Origin: Thalassospira sp. TSL5-1
Lineage (GTDB): Bacteria > Pseudomonadota > Alphaproteobacteria > Rhodospirillales > Thalassospiraceae
Reading direction: 5' to 3'
DNA: 64,000 nt
NCBI RefSeq assembly: GCF_001907695.1
Contig: NZ_KV880639.1
Location: 198,103 to 262,102, forward strand
Part shown: positions 17,358 through 26,001 of the stretch, one piece after another
Numbering within the stretch: the stretch's first letter is position 1
Layout: each line of letters begins with the position of its first letter
Translations under genes and position numbers: made by a program
Notes under the pieces: model-generated
What the model saw: the letters and a program-made list of their open reading frames with translations, nothing else
What the model was told of the DNA's origin: nothing
Databases searched by the model: none

Positions 17358-17565
17358 ACCCAATCAACCTGCAACTCTGCCTGATTAATACCACCCGAAA
17401 TAGTGGCACATGTCTTTGAGCAGAATCTTGCGGAAAATTGATTTTTTACCAAAAAGGTGAAAACCTGGATAAATAATTGACTAAAAAGGAGAAACTACAA
17501 TTTCAGCAAAAGGCAAGAAGTGCCAAATCGGGCGGATTTCCGCCTGCGCGGGCGGAAATCCGTCC
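17075..17565. repeat. Long direct repeat, copy 2 (chaperone 5' end plus upstream region)
   Basis: Partner of 14440-14930. It runs from within the DUF4123 copy B gene across its start at 17357 and about 200 bases upstream. The upstream part shares CAGAATCTTGCGGAAAATTG and AAAAGGCAAGAAGTGCCAAA with copy 1, and probably carries the promoter of the chaperone genes. Confidence 0.9.
17531..17564. repeat. Near-palindrome upstream of DUF4123 copy B
   Basis: Second copy of the palindrome at 14896-14929. The arms GGCGGATTTCCGCC and GGCGGAAATCCGTC carry a few changes that break perfect symmetry but keep a long stem possible. Confidence 0.75.
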
Positions 17566-17599
17566 AGCCCCTAAATTCCCGTGGGCTCGACATGCACCA

Positions 17600-17731
17600 A
17601 ACGACGCAGATGGTGCAGTTTTTCAGGAATATTCGACAGTCTTTGAGATTGCGGGCGCATCTATCGTTATGATTGCATTAGCAACACTTCTGATTCAGTC
17701 TGCGCGATCAAACCTTCGCGCCAAAACCTGA
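17600..17731 (+). pseudogene. Remnant encoding a C-terminal membrane helix
   Basis: A frame ending at TGA 17729-17731 reads YSTVFEIAGASIVMIALATL and then LIQSARSNLRAKT, a single hydrophobic helix with a basic tail. The open frame can be traced back to 17477 only by reading through the repeat, so no credible start exists. It looks like the last helix of a transporter or NuoJ-like subunit cut off by the island. The identity is uncertain. Confidence 0.35.
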
Positions 17732-17811
17732 CATCAAGGGCGAGATAACCAGCCTTATTCTGACCTTGTGTGCAGTTGAAATTAAGTCGGCCTGCTGTAC
17801 TGCCGAACATT

Positions 17812-19383
17812 CTATTCCGCCGTCTGCATGCCCAGCCGTTTTAAAACCCGGCGTTCGACCATCACCACGGCCTGATAAAACACCACCGAGAGGATGACCG
17901 ACAGCACCGCCACCGTCCAGATCATGCCGTAATCCATATATCCCCGGGACTGATTAAGCAGATTTCCCAATCCCTTGCCTGTTGCCAGCCATTGCGCGAT
18001 CATCACGCCCAAAAGCGCGCGCGGGACCGTCAGGCGTGTGGCGGCAAACAGATAAGGCAATGACGCGGGGATCGTTACCATACGCATTTCCTGCCAGGCT
18101 GATGCGCCATAAGCCCGAGGCACATCGCGCGCACTCCTCGGCACAAGCGCAATCCCCTGGGCCAATGTAACAAAGGCGGGGAAGAACGTGACTGAAATCG
18201 TCACCCACAGGGTCAAGGACGTTCCACGCCCCAACAGCAACACCAGAAGCGGCGTTAAAGCCACCAGCGGCATGGTTTGCGTGACCAGGGCAATGGGCAT
18301 GAGGGTGTTTAAAACCCGGGGGAAAAGCCGTGTTGAAATCGCCAGTAAAAAGGCAACCGCCAGGCCCGCCGCCATCCCGACAAAGGTAATCGGCAATGTT
18401 TCAACAACAGCCTGCCACAAGCGGGCCTGCGCAGTGTGCGCCGCTGGGGAAAAGAACAGATAATCCACCACCCCGAACGGAGTTTTGGCAATCATGTCGG
18501 GCACAGACAATGCCCGAATGAACACCCACCACAGCACAAAAGGCAAAATAAAGGCGCCAAGTGTCGTCAATGCACGAACAAAAAAGCTTTGCCCTATATC
18601 TTGCGCATCGGGAATGGCTGCATTCATCGTAACGGCCCGGCTTGCTCCCAAAAACCGTTGTGACAACAGCGCAAAAAACAAATAGCTGATACCGGCAATC
18701 AGGGTCGCTACCAGGCCAATCCCCCACAGGCGGTCCGGTTCTGCCCGGCCGAGCGACCCCAGCAAATAGGCCCCCAGGCCCCAACGGCCACCCCCGCCAA
18801 ATTCAGCCAGAATAGCCCCCAAAACCGCGTTAGGAGCCGCAACCCGAAAGCCCGACAGGATGGAGGGCAAAGCCCCGCGCAACTGCACCAGGCGCATTAT
18901 CGCCCATTTGCCGCCACCATAAGCGCGGATCACGTCAACAGCGCGGCTGTCCGCCTGGCTCAGGCCAATGACGGTCGCTGTCATGGTCACAAAATAAACC
19001 CCCAGCGTCGCCAGAACGACACGCGGCGTCATGCCCGAAAGGGTTAATGTCAGGATGGGGGCAATGGCAATCGGCGGCAGGGCAAAAATGGCAATATTCA
19101 CCCCGCGCGACAACCGCAGGGCCACCGGCGACATGACAAACAACATGCCCGCCCCAACACCCAGTATATTACCAAAGACAAACCCTAACCCCGACCCATA
19201 CAAAGTCGCCAGAATATGCTGTGGATAATCGGCACGATCCGCCCATAAGCGGATCAGAATTTCGGAGAAACCCGGCAAGGCCCCACCCGCGACCAGATCA
19301 AACCGGCCGACAAGTTCCCAGATCAGCAACAGGCCGATTGTCGTGAGCACGGCCTTAAAACGGGCTGTGTTATTCAACGACAT
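17812..19383 (-). CDS. NitT/TauT-type ABC permease, two permease domains fused
   Basis: A 523-residue inner-membrane protein made of two BPD_transp_1 units of about 250 residues each. The cytoplasmic EAA-like loops are DVIRAYGGGKWAIMRLVQL in the first half and DVPRAYGASAWQEMRMVTI in the second, each followed by the usual P..L..R..........A. ATG 19383 (MSLNNTARF) is chosen because GAGG precedes it; earlier starts would extend into the ATPase gene. It overlaps the ATPase end by 14 bases. Most family members encode one domain and dimerise, so the fusion is uncommon though known. Confidence 0.88.
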   Translation of the reverse strand: MSLNNTARFKAVLTTIGLLLIWELVGRFDLVAGGALPGFSEILIRLWADRADYPQHILATLYGSGLGFVFGNILGVGAGMLFVMSPVALRLSRGVNIAIFALPPIAIAPILTLTLSGMTPRVVLATLGVYFVTMTATVIGLSQADSRAVDVIRAYGGGKWAIMRLVQLRGALPSILSGFRVAAPNAVLGAILAEFGGGGRWGLGAYLLGSLGRAEPDRLWGIGLVATLIAGISYLFFALLSQRFLGASRAVTMNAAIPDAQDIGQSFFVRALTTLGAFILPFVLWWVFIRALSVPDMIAKTPFGVVDYLFFSPAAHTAQARLWQAVVETLPITFVGMAAGLAVAFLLAISTRLFPRVLNTLMPIALVTQTMPLVALTPLLVLLLGRGTSLTLWVTISVTFFPAFVTLAQGIALVPRSARDVPRAYGASAWQEMRMVTIPASLPYLFAATRLTVPRALLGVMIAQWLATGKGLGNLLNQSRGYMDYGMIWTVAVLSVILSVVFYQAVVMVERRVLKRLGMQTAE

Positions 19384-20140
19384 ATAAAACCTCGGCCACC
19401 TGATCACACATCTGATGAAATTCATGCGTCGAAAACAGTGTTTCCGAACGGGGCCGGGCAAAGGGCACATCAATCACAGCCGCAATGCGCCCCGGTTTGG
19501 AGTGCATCACCACAATCCGGTCAGCCAGAAACACTGCTTCATCAATGCCATGCGTTACCAACAACGCGGTTGCCCCGGTTTCCATCCAGATGCGTTGCAA
19601 TTCCAAATTCATTTGCCGGCGTAAAATTTGGTCCAATGCGCCAAAGGGTTCGTCAAGGAACAGAACCTTTGGCTGTGTCACAAGGGCGCGGGCAATGGCA
19701 ACACGCTGGCGCATCCCGCCCGAAAGCTCGCCCGGCAGCGAATTTTCAAACCCCTTCAAACCAACCAGTTCGATCATCGCCTGAACCTGGTCCAACTGGT
19801 CTTTGGACTTGCGCCCCAGAACCTCCAGCGGCACCTCGACATTTTTGCGCACACTGCGCCACGGCAACAGGGCAGCATCCTGAAAGGCAACACCGGTTAA
19901 ACCCGCCCGGCTGGCCTGCTGCGGGGCCTGGCCGTCAATCAGCACATCACCGCTATCGGCATCTTCAAGGCCCAGTGCGATGCGCATCACGGTGGATTTA
20001 CCGCAACCGGACGGCCCGATAATGGCCGTAAAAGACCCCGCCGGGCAGCTCAGGGACACATCCCTGAGCGCCTCGACCGTTTTGCCACGGCCCCGAAAGG
20101 TTTTGCTAAGCGCAGAAAGCCTGATCCCGTCGGGGGCCAT
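19370..20140 (-). CDS. NitT/TauT-type ABC transporter ATPase
   Basis: A 256-residue ATPase for the permease downstream. Walker A is GPSGCGKST near residue 42, the signature is LSGGMRQRVAIARA, Walker B is VLFLDEPFGALD and the switch histidine is in LLVTHGIDEA. Family members import nitrate, taurine, aliphatic sulfonates or pyrimidine precursors; the substrate cannot be read from the ATPase. The gene starts two bases after the binding-protein stop (20143), so the three transporter genes form one operon on the minus strand. Confidence 0.92.
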   Translation of the reverse strand: MAPDGIRLSALSKTFRGRGKTVEALRDVSLSCPAGSFTAIIGPSGCGKSTVMRIALGLEDADSGDVLIDGQAPQQASRAGLTGVAFQDAALLPWRSVRKNVEVPLEVLGRKSKDQLDQVQAMIELVGLKGFENSLPGELSGGMRQRVAIARALVTQPKVLFLDEPFGALDQILRRQMNLELQRIWMETGATALLVTHGIDEAVFLADRIVVMHSKPGRIAAVIDVPFARPRSETLFSTHEFHQMCDQVAEVLYVVE

Positions 20141-20142
20141 GA

Positions 20143-21123
20143 TCAGACCTCCTCAAGCAGGGTCGTATCAAACATGTCACGACGGCCTTTAATGCCAATT
20201 TGGCCCAAAGCGGACAAACAGGCGTCGATATCCTTTTCCGACATGCTGAAAATGCCATTCGGGCTTTCGATCAATGCCTTTTGCGCCGTGTTGAAATAAA
20301 CCTCGTTATCAATGGTCCGCCCGGTGCCCTTAAACCAGGTATCTTTCCATTTCGGCGGCCAAACAGCAGGGTCTGCCAAATTGTCGTTCCAGCCCTTGCG
20401 CGAGGCACGAAGCCACGCCACCAGTTCCTTACGTTTGGTTTTCAACACATCCTCGGTTACGACCACGGTGTCGTTGAAAATGGTAAAGCCAAAATCATAA
20501 AGCAGGAAGGACGTCGCTTCCTTGCCCTGTTGCGAAATAGTGTAAGGCACGTTGGTGGTGAAATCGAGGCTGGCATCGATCTCGCCGCGCAAAAGCGGCG
20601 TTGGATCATAGGCGTAAGGAACGATATTGACGTCGGCCTTGTCAATGCCATTCATCTTGAGCATCGCCTCGACCGAAATCACATTTACCGGCGGCACAGC
20701 CAGCGTTTTGCCCACCAGATCGGCGGGTTTGGTAATCGGGTTCGATTTGAGCGAGACAATGCCAATCGGGTTTTTCTGATATTGTGCGCCGATAATTTTA
20801 AAGGGCGCGCCCTGCTCGGCAATTGCCTTGATGGTTGTATCCGGCGTTGTCAGGGTCAGATCGGCACGATTGGCAATGATCGTGCTTTCCGGGATCACAT
20901 CAGGCCCGCCGGAAAGATATTCCAGATCCAGACCTTCATCGCTGTAATATCCCTTGTCCATCGCAAGGAAATATCCTGAAAATTCGGCATCGTTGATCCA
21001 GGATGCCTGCATGACAAAGGGGGATGCGGCCTTTGCGGCAAAGGGCCGAAACGACACGGCCGATGCGGCCAGCCCTGCGGCCGCTGCTCCTAGAAAATGG
21101 CGACGATTCAAACGTAACGTCAT
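20143..21123 (-). CDS. ABC substrate-binding protein, NMT1/THI5-like, Tat signal
   Basis: A 326-residue periplasmic protein. The N-terminus RLNRRHFLGAAAAGLAAS is a twin-arginine signal, suggesting export in folded form. The mature part begins near ASPFVMQASWINDAEFSGYF and has the NMT1/THI5-like layout (YYSDEGLDLEYLSGG, LVGKTLAVPP). ATG 21123 follows AAGGAG; upstream in-frame starts lack such a site. THI5-like proteins often bind thiamine pyrimidine precursors, but related ones bind other small molecules. The neighbouring cyclo-ligase-like gene hints at a folate or one-carbon link, which is inference. Confidence 0.85.
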   Translation of the reverse strand: MTLRLNRRHFLGAAAAGLAASAVSFRPFAAKAASPFVMQASWINDAEFSGYFLAMDKGYYSDEGLDLEYLSGGPDVIPESTIIANRADLTLTTPDTTIKAIAEQGAPFKIIGAQYQKNPIGIVSLKSNPITKPADLVGKTLAVPPVNVISVEAMLKMNGIDKADVNIVPYAYDPTPLLRGEIDASLDFTTNVPYTISQQGKEATSFLLYDFGFTIFNDTVVVTEDVLKTKRKELVAWLRASRKGWNDNLADPAVWPPKWKDTWFKGTGRTIDNEVYFNTAQKALIESPNGIFSMSEKDIDACLSALGQIGIKGRRDMFDTTLLEEV

Positions 21124-21146
21124 CGAAAGTCTCCTTGATATGGCAA

Positions 21147-21884
21147 TCAGGCCAGACCCTGAATGCGCAGAAGCTCCTGAAGGGGGGGGGTTTGCTCTAT
21201 TTGTTTCGGGTCCAGCAGCGGCCATTTCACACCGCTGGGACGTTTGGCTCTGCGGCCAATTTCATGCAGACAGGTTGGTGTTGCGATCTGGTCCACCAGA
21301 ATATCGGTTTCAGATGGCTGCAACTGATCCTCGACCACCTGCACATCATGAACGACGGCCATGACCGGGGTTTCCTCATCCACCAGGCCAAGGTCGGTAA
21401 ACATGCCCCATTCCAGGTCAAAAAAACCGTGCCCTTTGCCAAACCGCACCCCATTGACCGACACCGCCGATGCCCCTGTCACCATGAAATCAAACCGGGA
21501 GCGCCGGGCAATTTCCTCAAGCGTGATCGGGCGGCCAAAATGCTCCATACCGTCCAGCCAGGACGCATAAAGTGCCGCCCCTTTGGGCACCATGCCCGGC
21601 TCCATCAGCAAAAATCCGCGATAAATGCCGTATGTGGACATCACAAACGGCTTGCCATCCTCGATCATGCGGCGGCGCAAATCCGCCAGGCAGTTGTCGG
21701 GGGTAATGAAGGCAAATTCCGATTTCTGATACGCCTCTTGTGCCACAACACGCGCGACGGCTGCCTCTGATCCCTCGAAATCGGGGATCACTTCGGCAAA
21801 ATTCAGATGAAACCGGGTGTCCGGTCTGGCGACATCATGCAGCTTGGTCCATATTCTTTCGCGTATCACCTTGGAGGTTGACAT
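21147..21884 (-). CDS. 5-formyltetrahydrofolate cyclo-ligase-like protein
   Basis: A 245-residue protein of the 5-FTHF cyclo-ligase/MTHFSD fold. The nucleotide-binding motif appears as GVRFGKGHGFFD (family GxGxGYYD) near residue 165, and the substrate side begins with FAEVIPDFEGSE. True cyclo-ligases are around 190 residues and carry basic residues in the N-terminal part, so a related but different activity is possible. ATG 21884 is preferred to 21899 because GGGA lies upstream of it. A run of nine C on the coding strand (21182-21190 as G) lies within the last 15 codons. Confidence 0.75.
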   Translation of the reverse strand: MSTSKVIRERIWTKLHDVARPDTRFHLNFAEVIPDFEGSEAAVARVVAQEAYQKSEFAFITPDNCLADLRRRMIEDGKPFVMSTYGIYRGFLLMEPGMVPKGAALYASWLDGMEHFGRPITLEEIARRSRFDFMVTGASAVSVNGVRFGKGHGFFDLEWGMFTDLGLVDEETPVMAVVHDVQVVEDQLQPSETDILVDQIATPTCLHEIGRRAKRPSGVKWPLLDPKQIEQTPPLQELLRIQGLA

Positions 21885-21900
21885 TTTGCAATCCCGCATC

Positions 21901-21953
21901 GTTTCATAGGTTGTCGTTTCACTGTTTCAAAAATAAGAAACTGTTGTTTCAAA
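21901..21953. promoter_or_regulatory. GTTTC/GAAAC repeat cluster, likely RpiR operator
   Basis: Between the divergent cyclo-ligase-like and RpiR genes there are GTTTC boxes at 21901, 21916, 21924 and 21946 and a GAAAC at 21937. GTTTC and GAAAC form an inverted pair at 21924-21941. RpiR-family sites often contain GAAAC/GTTTC half-sites, so this is a good candidate for control of both directions. Confidence 0.55.
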
Positions 21954-21996
21954 CGTCAAGCAGATTTTGTCATGCCCCCAATCTCAAGAGACAAAA

Positions 21997-22845
21997 ATGG
22001 CCTCGCGACTGATCCTTAGAATTCATGAAAAACAGGCGAAACTGACCAGCGCGGAAAAGAAAATCGCCCAGGTCATTTTGGAAAATAACGATATTATTGA
22101 AACACATACGGCGACCGAGCTTGCCAATCTGGCCGGTGTTTCAAAGGCAACAACGGCCCGTTTTTTCCGCACCCTTGGCTATGCCGATTTTGAAGAAGCC
22201 CGCTTACAGGCGCGCGACGAACGCAACCGCAAACAACCCTACCGTCAAACGGTTGTTTCAACCGCGCCCAACGTGCTTGGGCGGTCCATTGGCGATCATC
22301 TTGAGCTGGAATTACGCAATCTTACCCGCAGTTTTGAAGAACTTAGCTCGCACAAACTGATCGAAACGGCCGATATTTTATCGTCCGCCCCCCGGATATG
22401 GTTTCTGGGATTTGGTGCAGAAGATGGCGTCGCCCGAGTCGGCCGTGCCATGCTGTCGCGTTTGCGCCACGATGTTCACTATATTTCCGGCATCGGCCAG
22501 GATTGGTCCAGCGACCTTGCAATGGCAGGCCCACGTGATGCGCTGATCCTGCTGACACTCGATACCCGGCCCAAGATCATGCGTTCGATCATTGCCTATG
22601 CCCGCACCTCGCGCATGCGGATTATCACCATTACCGAACATGGCTATGAACAGCAGGCCGCACGTTTTTCCGAAGTGGTCTTGCCCTGCCATGTTGCCAA
22701 TTACGGCCTGCTACCCACCCACGCCACAATGCTGTCCATGATCCGGCTGATTGGCATCACCTATGCCGGTAAACATCCCGAAGCCGTCAAACAACGTGCA
22801 GAGACGCTTGATGCCATCATCGAGGAACTCGACATCATGGAATAA
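21997..22845 (+). CDS. MurR/RpiR family transcriptional regulator
   Basis: A 282-residue regulator with an N-terminal RpiR helix-turn-helix (about residues 5-80; the recognition part reads LAGVSKATTARFFRTLGY) and a C-terminal SIS domain (about 120-260; FLGFGAEDGVARVG, ALILLTLDTR), which usually binds a phosphosugar or related ligand. ATG 21997 is chosen over TTG 21967 because AAGAGA precedes it. It is divergent from the cyclo-ligase-ABC operon, which it probably controls through the GTTTC boxes between them. Confidence 0.9.
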   Translation: MASRLILRIHEKQAKLTSAEKKIAQVILENNDIIETHTATELANLAGVSKATTARFFRTLGYADFEEARLQARDERNRKQPYRQTVVSTAPNVLGRSIGDHLELELRNLTRSFEELSSHKLIETADILSSAPRIWFLGFGAEDGVARVGRAMLSRLRHDVHYISGIGQDWSSDLAMAGPRDALILLTLDTRPKIMRSIIAYARTSRMRIITITEHGYEQQAARFSEVVLPCHVANYGLLPTHATMLSMIRLIGITYAGKHPEAVKQRAETLDAIIEELDIME

Positions 22846-22894
22846 CGCGCCGCCTGCCCGTCAAACGGACACCAGGCGCCAACTGGCAACCAGC

Positions 22895-22925
22895 AAAAAA
22901 GGGCTGCCATTTTGGCAACCCTTTG
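22895..22925 (-). terminator. Terminator after der
   Basis: On the minus strand AAAGGGTTGCCA and TGGCAGCCCTTT pair around a short loop, followed by a T run. It sits directly after der and may also stop readthrough from the RpiR gene on the plus strand. Confidence 0.8.
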
Positions 22926-22931
22926 AAATAC

Positions 22932-24461
22932 TTATCCGCGCTTTTTCTTTTTGGCGTAGGGATTGTCACTACTGCGCAGGTAAATGCGGATCGGAACACC
23001 CGGCATATCAAAATCGTCACGCAATCCATTAATCAGATAACGCGTATAGCTTTCGGGCAGCTCTGCTGCCTTGGAGCAATTGATAAAGAAGCTTGGCGGA
23101 CGGGATTTTGCCTGGGTCATATAGCGCAAACGGATACGACGGCCTGAAATAACCGGCGGCAAATGCCGTTCGGTAATGGCTTCCAGCCAGCGGTTCAAAT
23201 GCGATGTCGGGATACGGCGGCTCCAGATATCATAAATATCCAGAACCGTCGGCATCAGGCGCTCTGTCCCGCGCCCGGTCAGGGCAGAGAATGTCAGGAT
23301 CGGAATGCCGCGTGCCTGGGCAAAGCTGGTATCAAGCTTGTCGCGCAGGGACTGCATCACCCCTGCCTTATCAACCACCGAATCCCATTTATTCACCGCA
23401 ATAATCAGGGCACGGCCTTCCTCAAGCACCATACGGGCAATCGTCAGGTCCTGCTTGTCGATGGTGTTGGTGGCATCAAGCATGATCACCACAACCTGCG
23501 CATAACGGATCACACGAAGCGTATCGCTGACAGATAATTTTTCGACACGATCATCAATCTTCTTTTTCCGGCGCATCCCGGCCGTATCCACAAGGCGGAT
23601 CGGCCGGCCTTCATAAGACCAGTCAACGGCAATGGCATCGCGCGTCAGGCCAGCCTGCGGACCGGTCATCACCCGGTTTTCCCCCAAAAGCTGGTTTAAC
23701 AATGTCGATTTACCCACATTCGGGCGACCCACAATTGCCAACTGGATTTTTGAATTATCCCGATAAACGACGGGCTCATCCCCCTCGTCCTCTTCAAACT
23801 CATCTTCATAGCTGATTTCAAAAGACGGGAATTTTTCCACACCGCCATCCGTGGCTGCAGCAATCTCTGCCTGCCAGGCGGCTTCTTCCTCGTCATCATC
23901 TTCAAAATCGGCATCAATTGCTGCGGCGTCGCCAATCTGACGTGCCTTACGCTGTTTATCCCGATATTCTTCCCAATGAGGCAACATGATATCGATCAGC
24001 AATTCCATGCCCAGGCCATGCTCGGCCGAAATCGGCGCCACGTCTCCCAGGCCAAGACCATAAGCTTCATACAAGCCCGGATCCTGATCCTTGCCTTCAT
24101 ATTTGTTGGCAATCACATAAACCGGCTTTTTGCGTTTGCGCAGCCACCCGGCAAAGTGATTATCAAGCGGGGTCAGCCCTGCCCGTGCATCGACCAGAAA
24201 CAGCGCAATATCACACTCGTCAAAGGCCTGTTCGCTTTGCTGGCGCATCTTGCCTTCAATGGAATCATCAAAGGCTTCTTCAAGGCCTGCCGTGTCGATC
24301 ACCTCAAAGTGCATATGGCCCAGCCGCGCCTTGCCATAACGGCGGTCGCGCGTGACACCGGGCTGGTCATCAACAATCGCCAGTTTTTTGCCAACCAGGC
24401 GGTTAAACAGGGTCGATTTTCCGACATTCGGGCGACCGATAATGGCTACTCTCAAGGACAT
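22932..24461 (-). CDS. der: Ribosome biogenesis GTPase Der
   Basis: Essential GTPase in 50S subunit assembly with two tandem G domains and a KH-like C-terminal domain. G1 motifs are [14 protein letters not shown] at residue 9 and [14 protein letters not shown] near residue 245; the G3 motifs are DTAGLEE and DTAGMRRK, and the second G4 is NKWD. An acidic linker (about 185-235) separates the domains. The 509 residues are slightly more than in E. coli (490) because of that linker. It is the last gene of the YfgM-BamB-Der set, as in many proteobacteria. Confidence 0.97.
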   Translation of the reverse strand: MSLRVAIIGRPNVGKSTLFNRLVGKKLAIVDDQPGVTRDRRYGKARLGHMHFEVIDTAGLEEAFDDSIEGKMRQQSEQAFDECDIALFLVDARAGLTPLDNHFAGWLRKRKKPVYVIANKYEGKDQDPGLYEAYGLGLGDVAPISAEHGLGMELLIDIMLPHWEEYRDKQRKARQIGDAAAIDADFEDDDEEEAAWQAEIAAATDGGVEKFPSFEISYEDEFEEDEGDEPVVYRDNSKIQLAIVGRPNVGKSTLLNQLLGENRVMTGPQAGLTRDAIAVDWSYEGRPIRLVDTAGMRRKKKIDDRVEKLSVSDTLRVIRYAQVVVIMLDATNTIDKQDLTIARMVLEEGRALIIAVNKWDSVVDKAGVMQSLRDKLDTSFAQARGIPILTFSALTGRGTERLMPTVLDIYDIWSRRIPTSHLNRWLEAITERHLPPVISGRRIRLRYMTQAKSRPPSFFINCSKAAELPESYTRYLINGLRDDFDMPGVPIRIYLRSSDNPYAKKKKRG

Positions 24462-24576
24462 CTGACGACAAACTCTTCATAAAAACGGCGATGTGCGCCA
24501 CGATAAAGCTATCGGTGGCGCACCCGCAAAAAACAGCGAAAGGCAAGGCCCTTCAAATCATATAATGGTCAAGACC

Positions 24577-25926
24577 CTAGCGATAGGCAACCAGTGTTGC
24601 GTCCGCCGTCAGGAAATACAGCGTATCACCGGCAACCACAGGCGGCAATGTTACCGGGCCGGGCAGCGTATCAGTGCCGATGACTTTTCCATCATAGGGC
24701 GAAATCGTTTCCAACTGGCCCTGCTGATTGCCGACGATCAAACGATCACCCGCCAGAACCGGGCCGGTCCAGACCATTGCCTCGCTTTTATCCTCGGGAT
24801 CAACATAGCGCGGCAGGGTTGATACCCATTTAACCCGTCCCGAGCGCCGCTGCAAGGCAATCAGGTCGTTGGTATTCGATAGCAGGAATACATAATTGCC
24901 GGCCACCCAGGGGGACTGGATACCACCTTCTTCAAGTTCCCACAAACGCACACCGGTCCGAAGGTCAATTGCCACCGTCAGGCCTGAATTGCTTGTGGCA
25001 ATAACAAGGTCCTTGTCAATCACCGGAAGGCCGCGAATATCGGCAATGGCCGACACCGCATCGGTCCGCCCGGCAGATGCCAGCGTATCCGACCAGATCA
25101 CCTGGCCATTTTCCACGCGCAGGGCATAAAGTTCACCCGTGCTATAGGCCGAAATCACAACACCCTGGTCAACTGCCGGGCTGGCACCGCCAATAAAGGT
25201 CGCCCCTTCCGCAGCACCGCGATGGCTCCATAAAACCTCGCCGCTACCGGCATTTAACGCAACAGTCTGGTTATCCACCGTGACGACAAAAACACGCCCG
25301 TCCTTAACCGTCGGTGCGGCCCGCATCGGCGCGGTCAGGGTCGTGCGCCATTTGACGGCCGCCGTTGCTGCATCAATGGCAACAACCTCGGCAAAGCCGG
25401 TGGTGACATAAATGGTGCCTTCGGCATAGGCCAGGCCCGACCCCAGAAGCGTGCTGTCGCGCTCTTCATCCGGGGCAATGTCAACATTCCAGATTTGCTT
25501 GCCGGTTTTGGCACTAAAGGCCCGCACATCGGCATCGGCATCGATGGTAAAAATCACGCCCTTGGCAATTACCGGCGGATTAAGCAAAATGTTGTCGTCA
25601 AGCGACCCGTCACCAATGCTGCTGGACCATTGCTGCTTCATCGAGGCACTATTAAACGCCACATGCTGCAACGAGTGGCTGGGAATGCCGCCATTTTGCG
25701 GCCAGTCTTCCTGAATATGGGGCTGGGGCAAAACAACCTTCTGGTCGGTCAGGCCAGGATCAGGCTCGACCGTGCTTTGAAGCGACAAAACCGCCAGGCG
25801 CTCGCCCGGCAGTGGCGGATCTTCCGATTCCCCCATCCAGCTTGAACAGCCAGAAACCAGAACGGCAAATCCCATGACGCACAATACGGATTTAAAACGG
25901 TCCAGACGGTGTAATTGCAAAACCAT
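24577..25926 (-). CDS. bamB: Outer membrane assembly lipoprotein BamB
   Basis: PQQ-like beta-propeller lipoprotein of the BAM complex that inserts outer membrane proteins. The signal peptide ends with the lipobox LVSGC near residue 27. Repeated blade motifs such as GKQIWNVDI, AAVKWRTTL, GEVLWSHRG and GQVIWSD support an eight-bladed propeller. The 449 residues exceed the roughly 390 of E. coli, as is usual in alphaproteobacteria. It lies between the YfgM-like gene and der. Confidence 0.92.
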   Translation of the reverse strand: MVLQLHRLDRFKSVLCVMGFAVLVSGCSSWMGESEDPPLPGERLAVLSLQSTVEPDPGLTDQKVVLPQPHIQEDWPQNGGIPSHSLQHVAFNSASMKQQWSSSIGDGSLDDNILLNPPVIAKGVIFTIDADADVRAFSAKTGKQIWNVDIAPDEERDSTLLGSGLAYAEGTIYVTTGFAEVVAIDAATAAVKWRTTLTAPMRAAPTVKDGRVFVVTVDNQTVALNAGSGEVLWSHRGAAEGATFIGGASPAVDQGVVISAYSTGELYALRVENGQVIWSDTLASAGRTDAVSAIADIRGLPVIDKDLVIATSNSGLTVAIDLRTGVRLWELEEGGIQSPWVAGNYVFLLSNTNDLIALQRRSGRVKWVSTLPRYVDPEDKSEAMVWTGPVLAGDRLIVGNQQGQLETISPYDGKVIGTDTLPGPVTLPPVVAGDTLYFLTADATLVAYR

Positions 25927-26001
25927 ATCCTTTTATCCTGTCCCGGCAGGCACCCCAATAAACGGGCGCCAAACGCCCAGGGCACACAACATCACGGTAA
26001 A

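Noticed and set aside
14729..17600. CRISPR array suggested by repeated blocks in the island
   Set aside because: There are only two long repeats 2.6 kb apart, with no short regularly spaced repeat or cas gene.
20200..21770. Two plus-strand frames of about 250 codons across the binding-protein and cyclo-ligase genes
   Set aside because: Both are antisense to genes with recognisable motifs; their translations show only composition bias.
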